From: Streptomyces sp. I6
Lineage (GTDB): Bacteria > Actinomycetota > Actinomycetes > Streptomycetales > Streptomycetaceae
Assembly (NCBI GenBank): GCA_003725745.1
Contig: RHDP01000001.1
Location: 3,914,501 to 3,978,500 of the forward strand
Reading direction: 5' to 3'
Length of the DNA: 64,000 nt
The notes below the pieces were generated by a model, which saw only the letters and a program-made list of their open reading frames with translations, ran no database searches and was not told the origin of the DNA. A program made the translations under genes and the position numbers. Below, piece after piece: positions 1-8,094 of this stretch. Numbering within the stretch: the first letter of the stretch is position 1; every line of letters starts with the position of its first letter.

Positions 1-105
1 CGCAAGGCCGCGTACATCGCGCTGATCGCCTTCGCCTGCTTCCTCTTCAACTACTACGGCGTCAACCTCTTCGTGAACAGCCTCCACGGCTACGCGGGGG
101 TCTGA
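1..105 (+). CDS. ccsB: c-type cytochrome biogenesis protein CcsB/ResC, C-terminal end (partial)
   Basis: Only the last 34 residues and the TGA stop are present; the gene begins upstream of the window. The visible peptide has a hydrophobic helix rich in Ile/Leu/Phe/Ala followed by FNYYGVNLFVN and ends in HGYAGV. That matches the C-terminus of CcsB (ResC), the integral membrane partner of ResB in system II haem delivery to apocytochromes c. This is recognition of the tail only, so the assignment is likely but not proven. It fits the respiratory theme of the window. Confidence 0.6.
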   Translation, partial: RKAAYIALIAFACFLFNYYGVNLFVNSLHGYAGV

Positions 106-234
106 GCCCCGCCCGCCCGGCCGGCGCCGGGGAGGACCGGGTGAGGTGCCGGGGAGGGCCCGGGCGGGTCCCGGCAGGCGTCCGAGTGGGCGCACACGGT
201 AGCGGGCCCGGCCCGCAGGGGCGACGCTGGTGCC

Positions 235-765
235 ATGACGGAAGCGATCCCGTACGGCACCAGCGAGACCCGGGCCGGTGGCGACGGCCCGGTGCACGTC
301 CTGCACTTCGTGTTCCTGCTGCCGCATCCGGTGGTGCGCGTCTGGGCCGCCGTCGCCACGCCCGAGGGCCTGCCGCAGTGGCTGGCCGCGGCGGACCTGC
401 TGGAACCCCAGCTGGGCGGCGCGGTGACGCTCCGTCGGCTGAACGCGGAGGACGGCGCCGAAGGGGCCGTGGTCTCCGGACGGGTCACGGCCTGGGACCG
501 TGAGGCCGTCGCCGAGTACACCGTCGGGACATACGGCCGTATCCGCTTCCATATGGAGCCGGCACCCGCCGACTCGCTGGCGTCCGTGCTGCGCTTCACC
601 AACGAGTTCACCGGCCCGGACGGGCGGCGTCTCGACAACCTGGCCGCCTGGCACCAGCACTTCGAGTACCTGTCGGACGCGCTCGACGGCCGCCCCGCCG
701 ACTGGTCCGCCTGGACGCCCGAGCGCTTCGGGCAGCTCCGCGCGGAGTACGCCGCCCGCACCTGA
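235..765 (+). CDS. SRPBCC / AHSA1-like START-fold protein
   Basis: A 176-residue soluble protein. Hydrophobic beta strands (VLHFVFLLPHPVVRVWAAVATPEGLPQWL) are followed by a charged barrel and a C-terminal helix with LDNLAAWHQHFEYLSDALDG. The pattern 'VWxAVxTPEGLxxW' at the N-terminus and 'GWxxxLDxLxxxL'-like C-terminal helix are typical of the AHSA1/SRPBCC family, which binds hydrophobic ligands or stimulates Hsp90-like chaperones. No substrate can be inferred. It ends 34 bp before the convergent deaminase gene. The ATG at 235 has only a weak ribosome-binding site. Confidence 0.75.
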   Translation: MTEAIPYGTSETRAGGDGPVHVLHFVFLLPHPVVRVWAAVATPEGLPQWLAAADLLEPQLGGAVTLRRLNAEDGAEGAVVSGRVTAWDREAVAEYTVGTYGRIRFHMEPAPADSLASVLRFTNEFTGPDGRRLDNLAAWHQHFEYLSDALDGRPADWSAWTPERFGQLRAEYAART

Positions 766-799
766 CCGGACGCCAGGCACGGCATGGCGCCGGCGCGGG

Positions 800-1291
800 T
801 CAGCCGTCGTGGCCGATGTCCTCGTGCCACAGCTCCGGGTGGGCGTCGACGAACTCCCGCATCAGCGCCGTGCACGCGGGATCGCCCAGCACCACGACCT
901 CCACGCCGTGCGCCGTGAGCCAGCCGTGGGCGCCGTGGAACGTCTCCGCCTCGCCGACCACGACCCGGGAGATGCCGAACTGCCTGACCAGCCCCGCGCA
1001 GTACCAGCAGGGGGAGAGGGTGGTCACCATCGTCGTCCCCCGGTACGACCGCTGACGCCCCGCCGCACGGAACGCGTCCGTCTCGGCGTGCACCGAGGGG
1101 TCGCCGTCCTGGACGCGGCGGTTGTGCCCGCGGCCCAGCAGCGAGCCGTCCGCCCCGTACAGCGCGGCGCCGATGGGGATGCCGCCTTCCGCGCGGCCCG
1201 CGCGCGCCTCGTCGAGGGCGGTGGACAGCCACCGCCGTGCCAGCTCCCGGTCCGTTTCCGGGGCGGTGTCCCCGTCCGTTCGCCCGTCCAT
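800..1291 (-). CDS. nucleoside/cytosine deaminase of the CDA fold (yeast Fcy1-like)
   Basis: A 163-residue zinc deaminase. The zinc motifs are HAE (in SVHAETDAF, about residue 68) and SPCWYC (about residue 93), giving one His, the catalytic Glu and two Cys ligands. The second half resembles yeast cytosine deaminase Fcy1: TLSPCxxCxG, then G(I)xRxVVGExxxF, a GVEVVVL strand, and a C-terminal MxxFxxxxPExWxEDIG. Cytosine to uracil, or a related nucleobase, is therefore the likely reaction. Typical bacterial CodA is instead an unrelated amidohydrolase. The first ~15 residues lie in a CGTTCG/CGTCCG low-complexity stretch (1255-1330), so the exact start is uncertain. Confidence 0.8.
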   Translation of the reverse strand: MDGRTDGDTAPETDRELARRWLSTALDEARAGRAEGGIPIGAALYGADGSLLGRGHNRRVQDGDPSVHAETDAFRAAGRQRSYRGTTMVTTLSPCWYCAGLVRQFGISRVVVGEAETFHGAHGWLTAHGVEVVVLGDPACTALMREFVDAHPELWHEDIGHDG

Positions 1292-1390
1292 TCGCCCGCC
1301 CGTCCGTTCGTTCGTTCGCCGGGCCGTCCGTCCGATTCCCGGTCCGTTCCCCGGTTCGGCTCCCGTTTCAGGCCCCGGCCCCTCCCGCCC

Positions 1391-1714
1391 TCAGGACGTG
1401 CCCGGGTCCTCGTCGCGCGTCTGGTCCTTGGCCCGGTCCCGGGGCTGCCCGGGGCCGTCCTCGTCGAGGGACTTCAGGAACTCGGGGTTGTCGTCGGGAG
1501 CCACCCAGCCGCCGCGCCGCGACGGACGCCGCGCGCCTCGGTCCTTCCCGGCGATCAGCCAGGAGATCGAGCCGACGAGCGGGAAGAGCAGCACGAGGAT
1601 CGCCCAGAGCGGCTTGGGGATGTGCCTGATCTCCTTCTCGTCCGTGGAGATGCAGTCGATGAAGGCGTAGATGCTGAGCGCCAGCGGCACCAAGAACATC
1701 AGCACCCGAAGCAT
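1391..1714 (-). CDS. PLDc_N-domain small membrane protein
   Basis: A 107-residue protein with two N-terminal membrane helices ([20 protein letters not shown], then [22 protein letters not shown]) and a hydrophilic, charged C-terminal tail with '[16 protein letters not shown]'. This is the phospholipase D-nuclease N-terminal domain (PLDc_N) architecture common in actinobacteria, without the catalytic PLD domain. The start was taken at the ATG just before the first helix; an open frame continues upstream to 1801 but has no helix or conserved sequence. A minus-strand TAGGCT (1776-1771) and a GGGGCCGT/ACGGCCCC hairpin (about 1742-1760) lie upstream. The gene is divergent from mqnL. Confidence 0.75.
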   Translation of the reverse strand: MLRVLMFLVPLALSIYAFIDCISTDEKEIRHIPKPLWAILVLLFPLVGSISWLIAGKDRGARRPSRRGGWVAPDDNPEFLKSLDEDGPGQPRDRAKDQTRDEDPGTS

Positions 1715-1799
1715 TGGCGGCCCCCTGCGTGCGGAGAACGGGGCCGTGGAACGGCCCCCGTGACAAGTCCAGCCTAGCGAGTGGCAGATACTGGACGGC

Positions 1800-3251
1800 A
1801 TGGCTTACGACGATCTTCGCTCGTTGCTCCGGGCACTGGAGCGTGAGGGCGACCTCAAGCGCATCAAGGCCGAAGTCGACCCGTACCTGGAGGTCGGGGA
1901 GATCGTCGACCGGGTCCAGAAGTCCGGCGGCCCCGCGCTGCTCTTCGAGAACGTCCGCGGCTCGTCCATGCCGCTGGCGATGAACGTGTACGGCACCGAC
2001 CGCCGGTTGCTGAAGGCGCTGGGGCTGAAGGCGTACGACGAGATCAGCGCGAAGATCGGCGGGCTGCTGAAGCCCGAGCTGCCGCACGGCTTCGTCGGGG
2101 TGCGCGAGGCGTTCGGCAAGCTGGGCGCGATGACGCACGTGCCGCCCAAGAAGGTGCGGGACGCGCCGGTGCAGGAGGTGGTCCTGCGCGGTGACGAGGT
2201 CGACCTGGACCGGCTGCCCGCCCTGTTCACCTGGCCCGAGGACGGTGGCTCCTTCTTCAACCTGGGCCTCACCCACACCAAGGACCCCGACACCGGGGTG
2301 CGCAACCTCGGCCTGTACCGCCTCCAGCGCCACGACAAGCGCACCATCGGCATGCACTGGCAGATCCACAAGGACAGCCGCAACCACTACCAGGTGGCGG
2401 CACGGCGCGGCGAGAAGCTGCCGGTCGCCATCGCCTTCGGCTGCCCGCCCGCGGTGACGTACGCCTCCACCGCCCCGCTGCCCGCGGACATCGACGAGTA
2501 CCTGTTCGCCGGCTTCGTGCAGGGCAAGCGCATCGAGATGGTCGACTGCAAGACCGTGCCGCTCCAGGTTCCGGCGCAGGCGGAAGTGGTCCTGGAAGGC
2601 TGGCTGGAGCCGGGGAGGATGCTTCCCGAGGGTCCGTTCGGGGACCACACCGGCTTCTACACGCCGCAGGAGGACTTCCCGGCGCTGACGATCGACTGTG
2701 TGACGATGCGCAGGCGCCCGCTGCTCCAGTCGATCGTGGTGGGGCGGCCCCCGACGGAGGACGGTCCGCTCGGCCGGGCGACGGAGCGCTTCTTCCTCCC
2801 GCTGCTCAAGATCATCGTGCCGGACATCGTGGACTACCACCTGCCCGAGTCGGGGGGCTTCCACAACTGCGCGATCGTCTCGATCGACAAGAAGTACCCG
2901 AAGCACGCCCAGAAGGTGATGCACGCCATCTGGGGCGCGCACATGATGTCGCTGACCAAGCTCATCGTCGTGGTGGACTCCGACTGCGACGTCCACGATC
3001 TGCACGAGGTGTCGTGGCGGGCGCTCGGCAACACCGACTACGCCCGCGACCTGACCGTGGTCGAGGGACCCGTCGACCACCTCGACCACTCGTCCTACCA
3101 GCAGTTCTGGGGCGGGAAGGCGGGCATCGACGCCACCCGGAAGTGGCCCGAGGAGGGCTACACCCGGGACGGGGGCTGGCCGGAGATGGTCGTCTCGGAC
3201 CCGGACACGGCGGCGCTGGTCGACCGCCGGTGGAAGGAGTACGGCCTGTGA
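1800..3251 (+). CDS. mqnL: menaquinone biosynthesis decarboxylase, UbiD family (MqnL)
   Basis: A 483-residue UbiD-family decarboxylase, full length. These enzymes use prenylated FMN, made by UbiX, to remove the ring carboxylate of the prenylated naphthoate. Visible family features are the N-terminal '[18 protein letters not shown]', the [22 protein letters not shown] segment that builds the prFMN/Mn site, and [14 protein letters not shown] near residue 278. The stop overlaps the next gene by four bases (GTGA), so it is cotranscribed with the prenyltransferase; the UbiX gene follows nearby. GATACT at 1787-1792 lies seven bases before the ATG and there is no clear Shine-Dalgarno, so the mRNA may be leaderless (inference). 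Confidence 0.93.
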   Translation: MAYDDLRSLLRALEREGDLKRIKAEVDPYLEVGEIVDRVQKSGGPALLFENVRGSSMPLAMNVYGTDRRLLKALGLKAYDEISAKIGGLLKPELPHGFVGVREAFGKLGAMTHVPPKKVRDAPVQEVVLRGDEVDLDRLPALFTWPEDGGSFFNLGLTHTKDPDTGVRNLGLYRLQRHDKRTIGMHWQIHKDSRNHYQVAARRGEKLPVAIAFGCPPAVTYASTAPLPADIDEYLFAGFVQGKRIEMVDCKTVPLQVPAQAEVVLEGWLEPGRMLPEGPFGDHTGFYTPQEDFPALTIDCVTMRRRPLLQSIVVGRPPTEDGPLGRATERFFLPLLKIIVPDIVDYHLPESGGFHNCAIVSIDKKYPKHAQKVMHAIWGAHMMSLTKLIVVVDSDCDVHDLHEVSWRALGNTDYARDLTVVEGPVDHLDHSSYQQFWGGKAGIDATRKWPEEGYTRDGGWPEMVVSDPDTAALVDRRWKEYGL

Positions 3252-4150
3252 GCGCGTCGGCTGCGGCCGTGCCGGGCCCCGGCCGGACCAGGGCGTTCCT
3301 GCGGCTGGTGATGATCGAGCACTCGGTGTTCGCGCTGCCGTTCGCGTATATCGCCGCGCTGACCGCGATGTTCGAGAGCGGCGGGGGCGTCGACTGGGTG
3401 ACGCTGCTGCTCGTGACCGTGGCCATGGTTGGCCTGCGGACGTTCGCCATGGCCTGCAACCGGATCATCGACCGCGAGATCGACGCCCGCAACCCGCGGA
3501 CCGCCGGCCGCGAACTGGTGACCGGGGCGGTGTCGGTGCGCTCCGCCTGGACCGGTGCCGGCATCGCCGTGGTGGTCTTCCTCGGCGCCGCCGCCCTGCT
3601 CAACCCGCTGTGCCTGGCGCTCGCGCCGGTCGCGGTCGTGCCGATGGTGGTCTATCCGTACGGGAAGCGCTTCACCAACTTCCCGCACGCGATCCTCGGG
3701 CTCGCCCAGGCCATGGGCCCGGTCGGCGCCTGGCTCGCGGTCACCGGGGCCTGGTCCTGGGACGCGGTGATCCTCGGGCTGGCGGTCGGCGTGTGGATCG
3801 GCGGCTTCGACCTGATCTTCGCCTGCCAGGACGTGCAGGCCGACCGCGCCCACGGCGTGATGTCGGTCCCGGCCCGCTTCGGTATCCCGGCCGCGCTGTG
3901 GGGGGCCCGGGCCTGCCACGCCGTGACGACGGGCCTCTTCGCCTGGTACGCCCTGGCCACCGGCGCCGGGGCCTTCCTCTGGCTGGGCCTGGCGGTCGTC
4001 GCGGTGGCGTTCGTCTACGAGCACTCGATCGTGACGCCGCACGACCTGTCCCGGCTGAACCGGGCGTTCTTCACCGTCAACGGTTTCATCGGCATTGCCC
4101 TGTTCGTGTGCGCGCTGACCGATCTGTCCGTTCGGGGCCTCACCCCGTAG
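3248..4150 (+). CDS. mqnP: UbiA-like polyprenyltransferase of menaquinone biosynthesis (MqnP)
   Basis: A 300-residue integral membrane prenyltransferase that attaches the polyprenyl tail to the 1,4-dihydroxy-6-naphthoate ring. The first Asp-rich motif is NRIIDREIDARN (about residues 76-87) and the second is the D-x3-D in QDVQADRAHG (about residue 197). Eight or nine hydrophobic helices are visible. The GTG start at 3248 overlaps the mqnL stop. The open frame extends 5' inside mqnL but has no family similarity there. Together with mqnL and mqnM it forms the late futalosine-pathway block. Confidence 0.92.
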   Translation: MSASAAAVPGPGRTRAFLRLVMIEHSVFALPFAYIAALTAMFESGGGVDWVTLLLVTVAMVGLRTFAMACNRIIDREIDARNPRTAGRELVTGAVSVRSAWTGAGIAVVVFLGAAALLNPLCLALAPVAVVPMVVYPYGKRFTNFPHAILGLAQAMGPVGAWLAVTGAWSWDAVILGLAVGVWIGGFDLIFACQDVQADRAHGVMSVPARFGIPAALWGARACHAVTTGLFAWYALATGAGAFLWLGLAVVAVAFVYEHSIVTPHDLSRLNRAFFTVNGFIGIALFVCALTDLSVRGLTP

Positions 4151-4194
4151 CTACCGTGCGGCCTACCACCGAGTGCATGGACAGGGAGGCCGAT

Positions 4195-4494
4195 GTGACC
4201 GTCAGCGTCTCGGAGATCGACCGTCTGCACTCGCGGCTCGGTCGGCTCGAGGGCATGTTCCCGGGCTACCGGACGGAGATCAAGGGCCGGGCCTATGCGC
4301 GGCGCGGGATCCCCCACTGCCTGATCTTCGACCCGGACCAGGCGCACTGCGTGACGCTCTGGAATCCCGGCCCGGAGGGCCATCTCGGCCGGGACACGAT
4401 CCCGTACGGCAGGCCGGTCGTCGTGGAGACGGGCATCGGGAAGGACGCTCTGGAGATGGGAGCGCTCCCCGTGGATCCCGTGGCCCGGTCCTGA
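4195..4494 (+). CDS. hypothetical protein, 99 aa
   Basis: A small soluble protein that I do not recognise. It starts at GTG 4195 behind GGGAGG at 4184-4189; an in-frame ATG at 4177 has no ribosome-binding site. It contains an N-terminal amphipathic helix (SEIDRLHSRLGRLEGMFPGY) and a short beta-rich body with 'GIPHCLIFDPDQAHCVTLWNPG'. Two Cys residues are present but no metal motif. Its stop codon lies inside the first unit of a tandem repeat, and a strong terminator follows. Confidence 0.55.
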   Translation: MTVSVSEIDRLHSRLGRLEGMFPGYRTEIKGRAYARRGIPHCLIFDPDQAHCVTLWNPGPEGHLGRDTIPYGRPVVVETGIGKDALEMGALPVDPVARS

Positions 4495-4547
4495 CCGAGG
4501 TGGCTTGTCCTGACCGGGGCGGCCGGGTCCTGACCGGGGCGGCCCGG
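4488..4547 (+). repeat. three ~20-bp tandem repeats carrying copies of the upstream gene's stop codon
   Basis: Units begin at about 4488, 4507 and 4527 and share GTCCTGACCGGGGCGGCC; the first is slightly degenerate. The first unit contains the last codon and TGA stop of the preceding small gene, so the later two are copies of its 3' end. Confidence 0.8.
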
Positions 4548-4576
4548 TGGGCCCGCGCCTCACCGGGCCGCCCCGG
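4534..4576. terminator. perfect 16-bp stem terminator, convergent genes
   Basis: Arms 4534-4549 and 4561-4576 are exact reverse complements with an 11-nt loop. It lies between the plus-strand gene ending at 4494 and the minus-strand rhomboid gene ending at 4664, so it can serve both. No U-tract follows, as usual in Streptomyces. Confidence 0.75.
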
Positions 4577-4663
4577 GCCGGAGGCCCCCGACCCGGGGCG
4601 GGCCGGCTCGTCAGCGGCTGCCCGGCCGGGCAGCTCACCTGAGGCCGAGCAGCCGCCTGGCCG

Positions 4664-5263
4664 TCAGGCGGTGATCGCGGCCGGCTTCCGGCGCCGGAAC
4701 ACGAAGGCCGCCACCACGCCCGCCACCAGGCCGATGAGGTGCCCCTGCCAGCTCACGCCCGTGTTCGCGGGGGAGAGACCCAGCAGGATCGAGCTGCCCC
4801 ATATCGCGCCGACCACCAGGCCGACGCCGATGTCCAGCGGCCGGCGGTCCACGAAGCCGCGGACCAGCAGATAGCCGAAGAGGCCGAAGACCAGACCGGA
4901 CGCGCCCGCCGTGTTGGAGCCCGGCGGCGAGATCAGCCAGACACCGACGCCGTCGGCGACGATGATCAGCGCGGCCACGGCCAGGAAGCGGCGGATGCCG
5001 CCGAGCGCGGCGAGGAAGCCGAAGACCAGCAGCGGAACGGTGTTCGACGCCAGATGGCCGAAGCCGAAGTGGATGAAGGACGCCGGGACGACGTCCGCCA
5101 GCTCCGCCGGCTCGCGCGGGGTGATCCCGTATGTGTCGAGGCTGTGGCCCGTGATGTGGTCGAGTGCCTCCAGCGCCCACAGCAGCGCCACCCAGGCCAG
5201 CATCAGCTTGCCGGCGGCCTTCGCCCGGTCGGTCCGGCTCGGCTCGAGCGAGGTGGTCGACAT
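4664..5263 (-). CDS. rhomboid family intramembrane serine protease
   Basis: A 199-residue polytopic membrane protein with about six helices. The rhomboid catalytic dyad is visible: the nucleophile Ser in GASGLVFG (about residue 122) and the His in SWQGHLIGL (about residue 172). The oxyanion/helix-2 motif is HLASNTVPL. A ribosome-binding site (GGGGGACAGG) precedes the ATG. Rhomboids cleave transmembrane substrates; no substrate can be inferred here. It is transcribed toward the mqn genes on its 3' side and divergently from the UbiX gene. Confidence 0.88.
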   Translation of the reverse strand: MSTTSLEPSRTDRAKAAGKLMLAWVALLWALEALDHITGHSLDTYGITPREPAELADVVPASFIHFGFGHLASNTVPLLVFGFLAALGGIRRFLAVAALIIVADGVGVWLISPPGSNTAGASGLVFGLFGYLLVRGFVDRRPLDIGVGLVVGAIWGSSILLGLSPANTGVSWQGHLIGLVAGVVAAFVFRRRKPAAITA

Positions 5264-5342
5264 CCTGTCCCCCAGTGGTTCCCTCGTCTTTCCCCGGAAA
5301 CGTCCGGGGCACCTGGCTCGGTTCCGCCACCCGGTGGCCGGA

Positions 5343-5348
5343 TAGGCT
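5343..5348 (+). promoter_or_regulatory. -10 element TAGGCT placed for a leaderless mqnM transcript
   Basis: TAGGCT ends seven bases before the ATG at 5356, so the predicted transcription start coincides with the A of the start codon. No Shine-Dalgarno sequence precedes the gene. I see no good -35 box. Confidence 0.55.
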
Positions 5349-5355
5349 CACTGCC

Positions 5356-6156
5356 ATGAACGACGCCAACCGTACCCCGTGGGTCGTCGGGGTCTCCGGG
5401 GCGTCCGGGACTCCCTACGCCGCGGCCGTACTGCGCGGGCTGCTCGACGCGGGCGAGAGCGTCGACCTGGTGGTGTCGCGGGCCTCGCGGCTCACCCTGC
5501 TCGACGAGACGGGGATCGCGTTCCGGGACGCCCACCGGCAGGACGATCTGCGCACCTGGCTGGAGCGGGGCGCGGACGGCAAGCCCGGCACCTTCCGGGT
5601 GGATGTGGGCGCGGTGCGCCACTGGGCGGCCGGAGACCTGGCCGCCGGACCGTCCTCGGGGTCGTACCCGGTGAAGGGCATGCTGATCGTGCCGGCGTCC
5701 ACCGCCTGCGTCGCCGGTGTGGCGCTCGGGCTGTCCAAGGACCTGCTCCAGCGGGCGGCGAGCGTCACACTGAAGGAACGGCGCAGGCTCGTCGTCGCCG
5801 TGCGGGAGACCCCGCTGAACGGCCAGACCCTGCGGCACCTGGTGGCGCTCGACGAGGCGGGCGCGGTGGTCCTGCCCGCGTCCCCCGCCTTCTATGCCGG
5901 GGCGACGCACATCCAGGACCTGGTGGACTTCGTGGCGGGGCGGGTGCTGGACGCCGCGGGCGTCGCCCACGGCCTGTACCGCCGCTGGGAGGGAGAGCTG
6001 GGGGCTCCAGGGCCGACTAGCCGACCGACCGGAGCGCGAGGGGGAGGGGCGGCCCGTCCGGCCGGGCGGCCCCTGTCCTCGATCGTTCCGGATACGCAGG
6101 GCAGTGCGGGGTGTACACGCTGCACGCCTTGGATTTCACACGCAAAATTGCGGTAG
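5356..6156 (+). CDS. mqnM: UbiX family flavin prenyltransferase (MqnM), C-terminus likely altered by a missing base
   Basis: UbiX makes the prenylated FMN cofactor of UbiD decarboxylases. The N-terminal flavin motif is GVSGASGTPYAAAVLRGLL, and the core includes SKDLLQRAASVTLKERRRLVVAVRETPLN. The recognisable family ends at YRRWEGEL (about 6000). As sequenced, the frame continues 51 low-complexity residues to 6156, through a probable terminator and into the leader of the next gene. One extra G in the G5 run at 6000-6004 would give a stop at 6018-6020 and a protein of about 221 residues, the usual size. The core assignment is firm; the extension is probably an artefact. Confidence 0.88.
   Translation: MNDANRTPWVVGVSGASGTPYAAAVLRGLLDAGESVDLVVSRASRLTLLDETGIAFRDAHRQDDLRTWLERGADGKPGTFRVDVGAVRHWAAGDLAAGPSSGSYPVKGMLIVPASTACVAGVALGLSKDLLQRAASVTLKERRRLVVAVRETPLNGQTLRHLVALDEAGAVVLPASPAFYAGATHIQDLVDFVAGRVLDAAGVAHGLYRRWEGELGAPGPTSRPTGARGGGAARPAGRPLSSIVPDTQGSAGCTRCTPWISHAKLR
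6046..6073 (+). terminator. hairpin terminator inside the apparent 3' extension of mqnM
   Basis: GGGGCGGCCCG (6046-6056) pairs with CGGGCGGCCCC (6063-6073) with one mismatch and a 6-nt loop. It lies just after the stop (6018-6020) that results if one G is restored upstream. Confidence 0.55.
6141..6152. promoter_or_regulatory. inverted repeat upstream of the Lrp-type gene
   Basis: CGCAAAATTGCG is an inverted repeat with CGCAA/TTGCG arms in a locally AT-rich patch 31 bp before the regulator's start. Lrp/AsnC proteins often autoregulate from AT-rich palindromes, so it is a candidate operator (inference). Confidence 0.35.
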
Positions 6157-6182
6157 CGATGAATAATGGAAGGCTCAGGCAT

Positions 6183-6638
6183 ATGGACGCCGTGGATAGG
6201 CAGCTCATCCAGGCCCTGCGTGAGAACGGCAGGGCCTCGTACGCCGAGCTCGGCCGGCTCGTGGGACTCTCCGGTCCCTCCGTCACCGACCGCATCAACC
6301 GCCTGGAGGCCGCGGGCGTCATCACCGGCTACCGGGCGACCGTGGACGCCGCCTCGCTCGGTCTCGGTGTCACCGCGCTGATCGGCATCTCCCTCTCCGA
6401 CGCCGCCGACCACGAGGACGTCGCGCACCGGCTGCGCGACCTCGCGGAGATCGAGGACTGCTGGTTCATCGCGGGCGACGACTCGTACATGCTCAAGGTG
6501 CGCGCCGGCGACGTCGACGGCCTGGAGAAGACGATCCGCCGGCTGTCGGGTACGAAGGGCGTGTCGCGGACGCGCACCACGATCGTGCTGTCCACTAAGT
6601 GGGAGAACCGGGTCGGGGACCTGCCCGAAGAGGTCTAG
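6183..6638 (+). CDS. Lrp/AsnC family transcriptional regulator
   Basis: A 151-residue regulator. The N-terminal AsnC-type helix-turn-helix is MDAVDRQLIQALRENGRASYAELGRLVGLSGPSVTDRINRLEAAGVITGY, written here in overlapping parts: residues 1-18 form helix 1, 22-45 the HTH, 46-52 the wing. A RAM ligand-binding/oligomerisation domain follows (LGVTALIGISLSD to the end). The start is the ATG at 6183 with GGAAGG at 6168-6173; upstream in-frame ATGs at 6111 and 6159 lack ribosome-binding sites. It sits between mqnM and mqnE, so a role in menaquinone gene control or autoregulation is plausible but not shown. Confidence 0.85.
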   Translation: MDAVDRQLIQALRENGRASYAELGRLVGLSGPSVTDRINRLEAAGVITGYRATVDAASLGLGVTALIGISLSDAADHEDVAHRLRDLAEIEDCWFIAGDDSYMLKVRAGDVDGLEKTIRRLSGTKGVSRTRTTIVLSTKWENRVGDLPEEV

Positions 6639-6731
6639 GCGTAACGTGGGTGCGGCCTCCGGCGATCCGGGGGCACGCCCGGGAAAGGCCCCGGGACAGG
6701 CGCAGCACGAGGACATCTGGGAGGCGGCCGC

Positions 6732-7895
6732 ATGGACGCGGGGCTCAAGCGCGAGCTGGAGGAGAAGGTCCGGGCCGGCGAGCGGCTGACCCGCGAGGAC
6801 GGCATCGCCCTCTACGAGTCGGACGACCTGGCCTGGCTCGGCGGCCTCGCCCACGAGGTGCGTACGCGCAAGAACGGTGACGTGGTCCACTTCAACGTCA
6901 ACCGCCACCTGAACATGACGAACGTCTGCACGGCGTCGTGCGCGTACTGCTCCTTCCAGCGCAAGCCGGGCGAGAAGGACGCGTACACGATGCGCATCGA
7001 GGAGGCCGTCCGCCTCGCCAAGGCGATGGAGAGCGAGAACCTCACCGAGCTGCACATCGTCAACGGGCTGCACCCGAACCTCCCCTGGCGCTACTACCCC
7101 CGGTCGCTGCGCGAGCTGAAGCAGGCGCTGCCGGACGTCTCGCTGAAGGCCTTCACGGCGACCGAGATCCACCACTTCGAGACCATCTCCGGGCTGACCG
7201 CCTCGGAGATCCTGGACGAACTGATCGACGCCGGTCTGGAGTCGCTGACCGGCGGCGGCGCCGAGATCTTCGACTGGGAGGTCCGCCAGCACATCGTGGA
7301 CCACCGCACCCACTGGGAGGACTGGTCCCGGATCCACCGCCTCGCGCACGAGAAGGGCCTGAAGACCCCGTGCACCATGCTGTACGGGCACATCGAGGAG
7401 CCCCGCCACCGGGTGGACCACGTCCTGCGGCTGCGTGAACTGCAGGACGAGACCGGCGGCTTCCAGGTCTTCATCCCGCTGCGCTACCAGCACGACTTCG
7501 TCGACATGAAGGACGGCAAGGTCCGCAACAGGCTCCAGGCGCGGACGACGATGGCGACGGGCGCGGAGGCGCTGAAGACCTTCGCGGTCTCCCGGCTGCT
7601 GTTCGACAACGTCCCGCATGTCAAGGTCTTCTGGGTGATGCACGGTGTGCAGACCGCGCAACTGGCGTTGCAGCACGGAGCGGACGACATGGACGGCTCG
7701 GTCGTCGAATACAAGATCACACACGACGCGGACAACTACGGCACGCCGAACAAGCTGACGCGCGACGACCTGCTGGAGCTGATCCGCGACGCGGGCTTCC
7801 GGCCGGTGGAGCGGAACACCCGCTACGAGGTCATCCGCGAGTACCCGGGCCCCGACGGCGACCGCCGGGAGTCGCCGCAGCCCATGCGGGTCTGA
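6732..7895 (+). CDS. mqnE: aminofutalosine synthase MqnE (radical SAM)
   Basis: A 387-residue radical SAM enzyme. It joins the enolpyruvyl benzoate product of MqnA to an adenosyl radical from SAM, giving aminofutalosine. The 4Fe-4S motif is C-x3-C-x2-C in NVCTASCAYCSF (about residue 71). The TIM-barrel body includes ELHIVNGLHPNLPW and LTGGGAEIFDWEVRQ. The length and sequence match MqnE rather than the paralogue MqnC found at 14441. GGGAGG precedes the ATG. The mqnB and mqnD genes are not in the window. Confidence 0.95.
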   Translation: MDAGLKRELEEKVRAGERLTREDGIALYESDDLAWLGGLAHEVRTRKNGDVVHFNVNRHLNMTNVCTASCAYCSFQRKPGEKDAYTMRIEEAVRLAKAMESENLTELHIVNGLHPNLPWRYYPRSLRELKQALPDVSLKAFTATEIHHFETISGLTASEILDELIDAGLESLTGGGAEIFDWEVRQHIVDHRTHWEDWSRIHRLAHEKGLKTPCTMLYGHIEEPRHRVDHVLRLRELQDETGGFQVFIPLRYQHDFVDMKDGKVRNRLQARTTMATGAEALKTFAVSRLLFDNVPHVKVFWVMHGVQTAQLALQHGADDMDGSVVEYKITHDADNYGTPNKLTRDDLLELIRDAGFRPVERNTRYEVIREYPGPDGDRRESPQPMRV

Positions 7896-8094
7896 CGCAC
7901 ACGGCCCCGTACACGGCCCCGCACGGCGGCGCGTCACGTCGCGTCCGTCACCGTCGCGTCCCGCCCCCGCCGGCGGCGAGGGCGAGACCGGCCCGTCCAG
8001 CCGTCGACGACGGCCGTCCCGCCGTCCACGAGGGCCGTCCGGACCGTCCGGGCACCCGTGCCGGCCCGCAGCGGGGCGTTGTTATCGTCAGGCC

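Noticed and set aside
1368-3089. Long minus-strand open frame of 573 codons opposite mqnL
   Set aside because: Antisense shadow of a high-GC gene; the product is His/Arg/Val/Gln-rich without domains and the opposite strand encodes a clear UbiD protein.
5892-7937. Minus-strand open frame of 681 codons opposite the Lrp gene and mqnE
   Set aside because: Shadow frame; both genes on the plus strand have full domain evidence.
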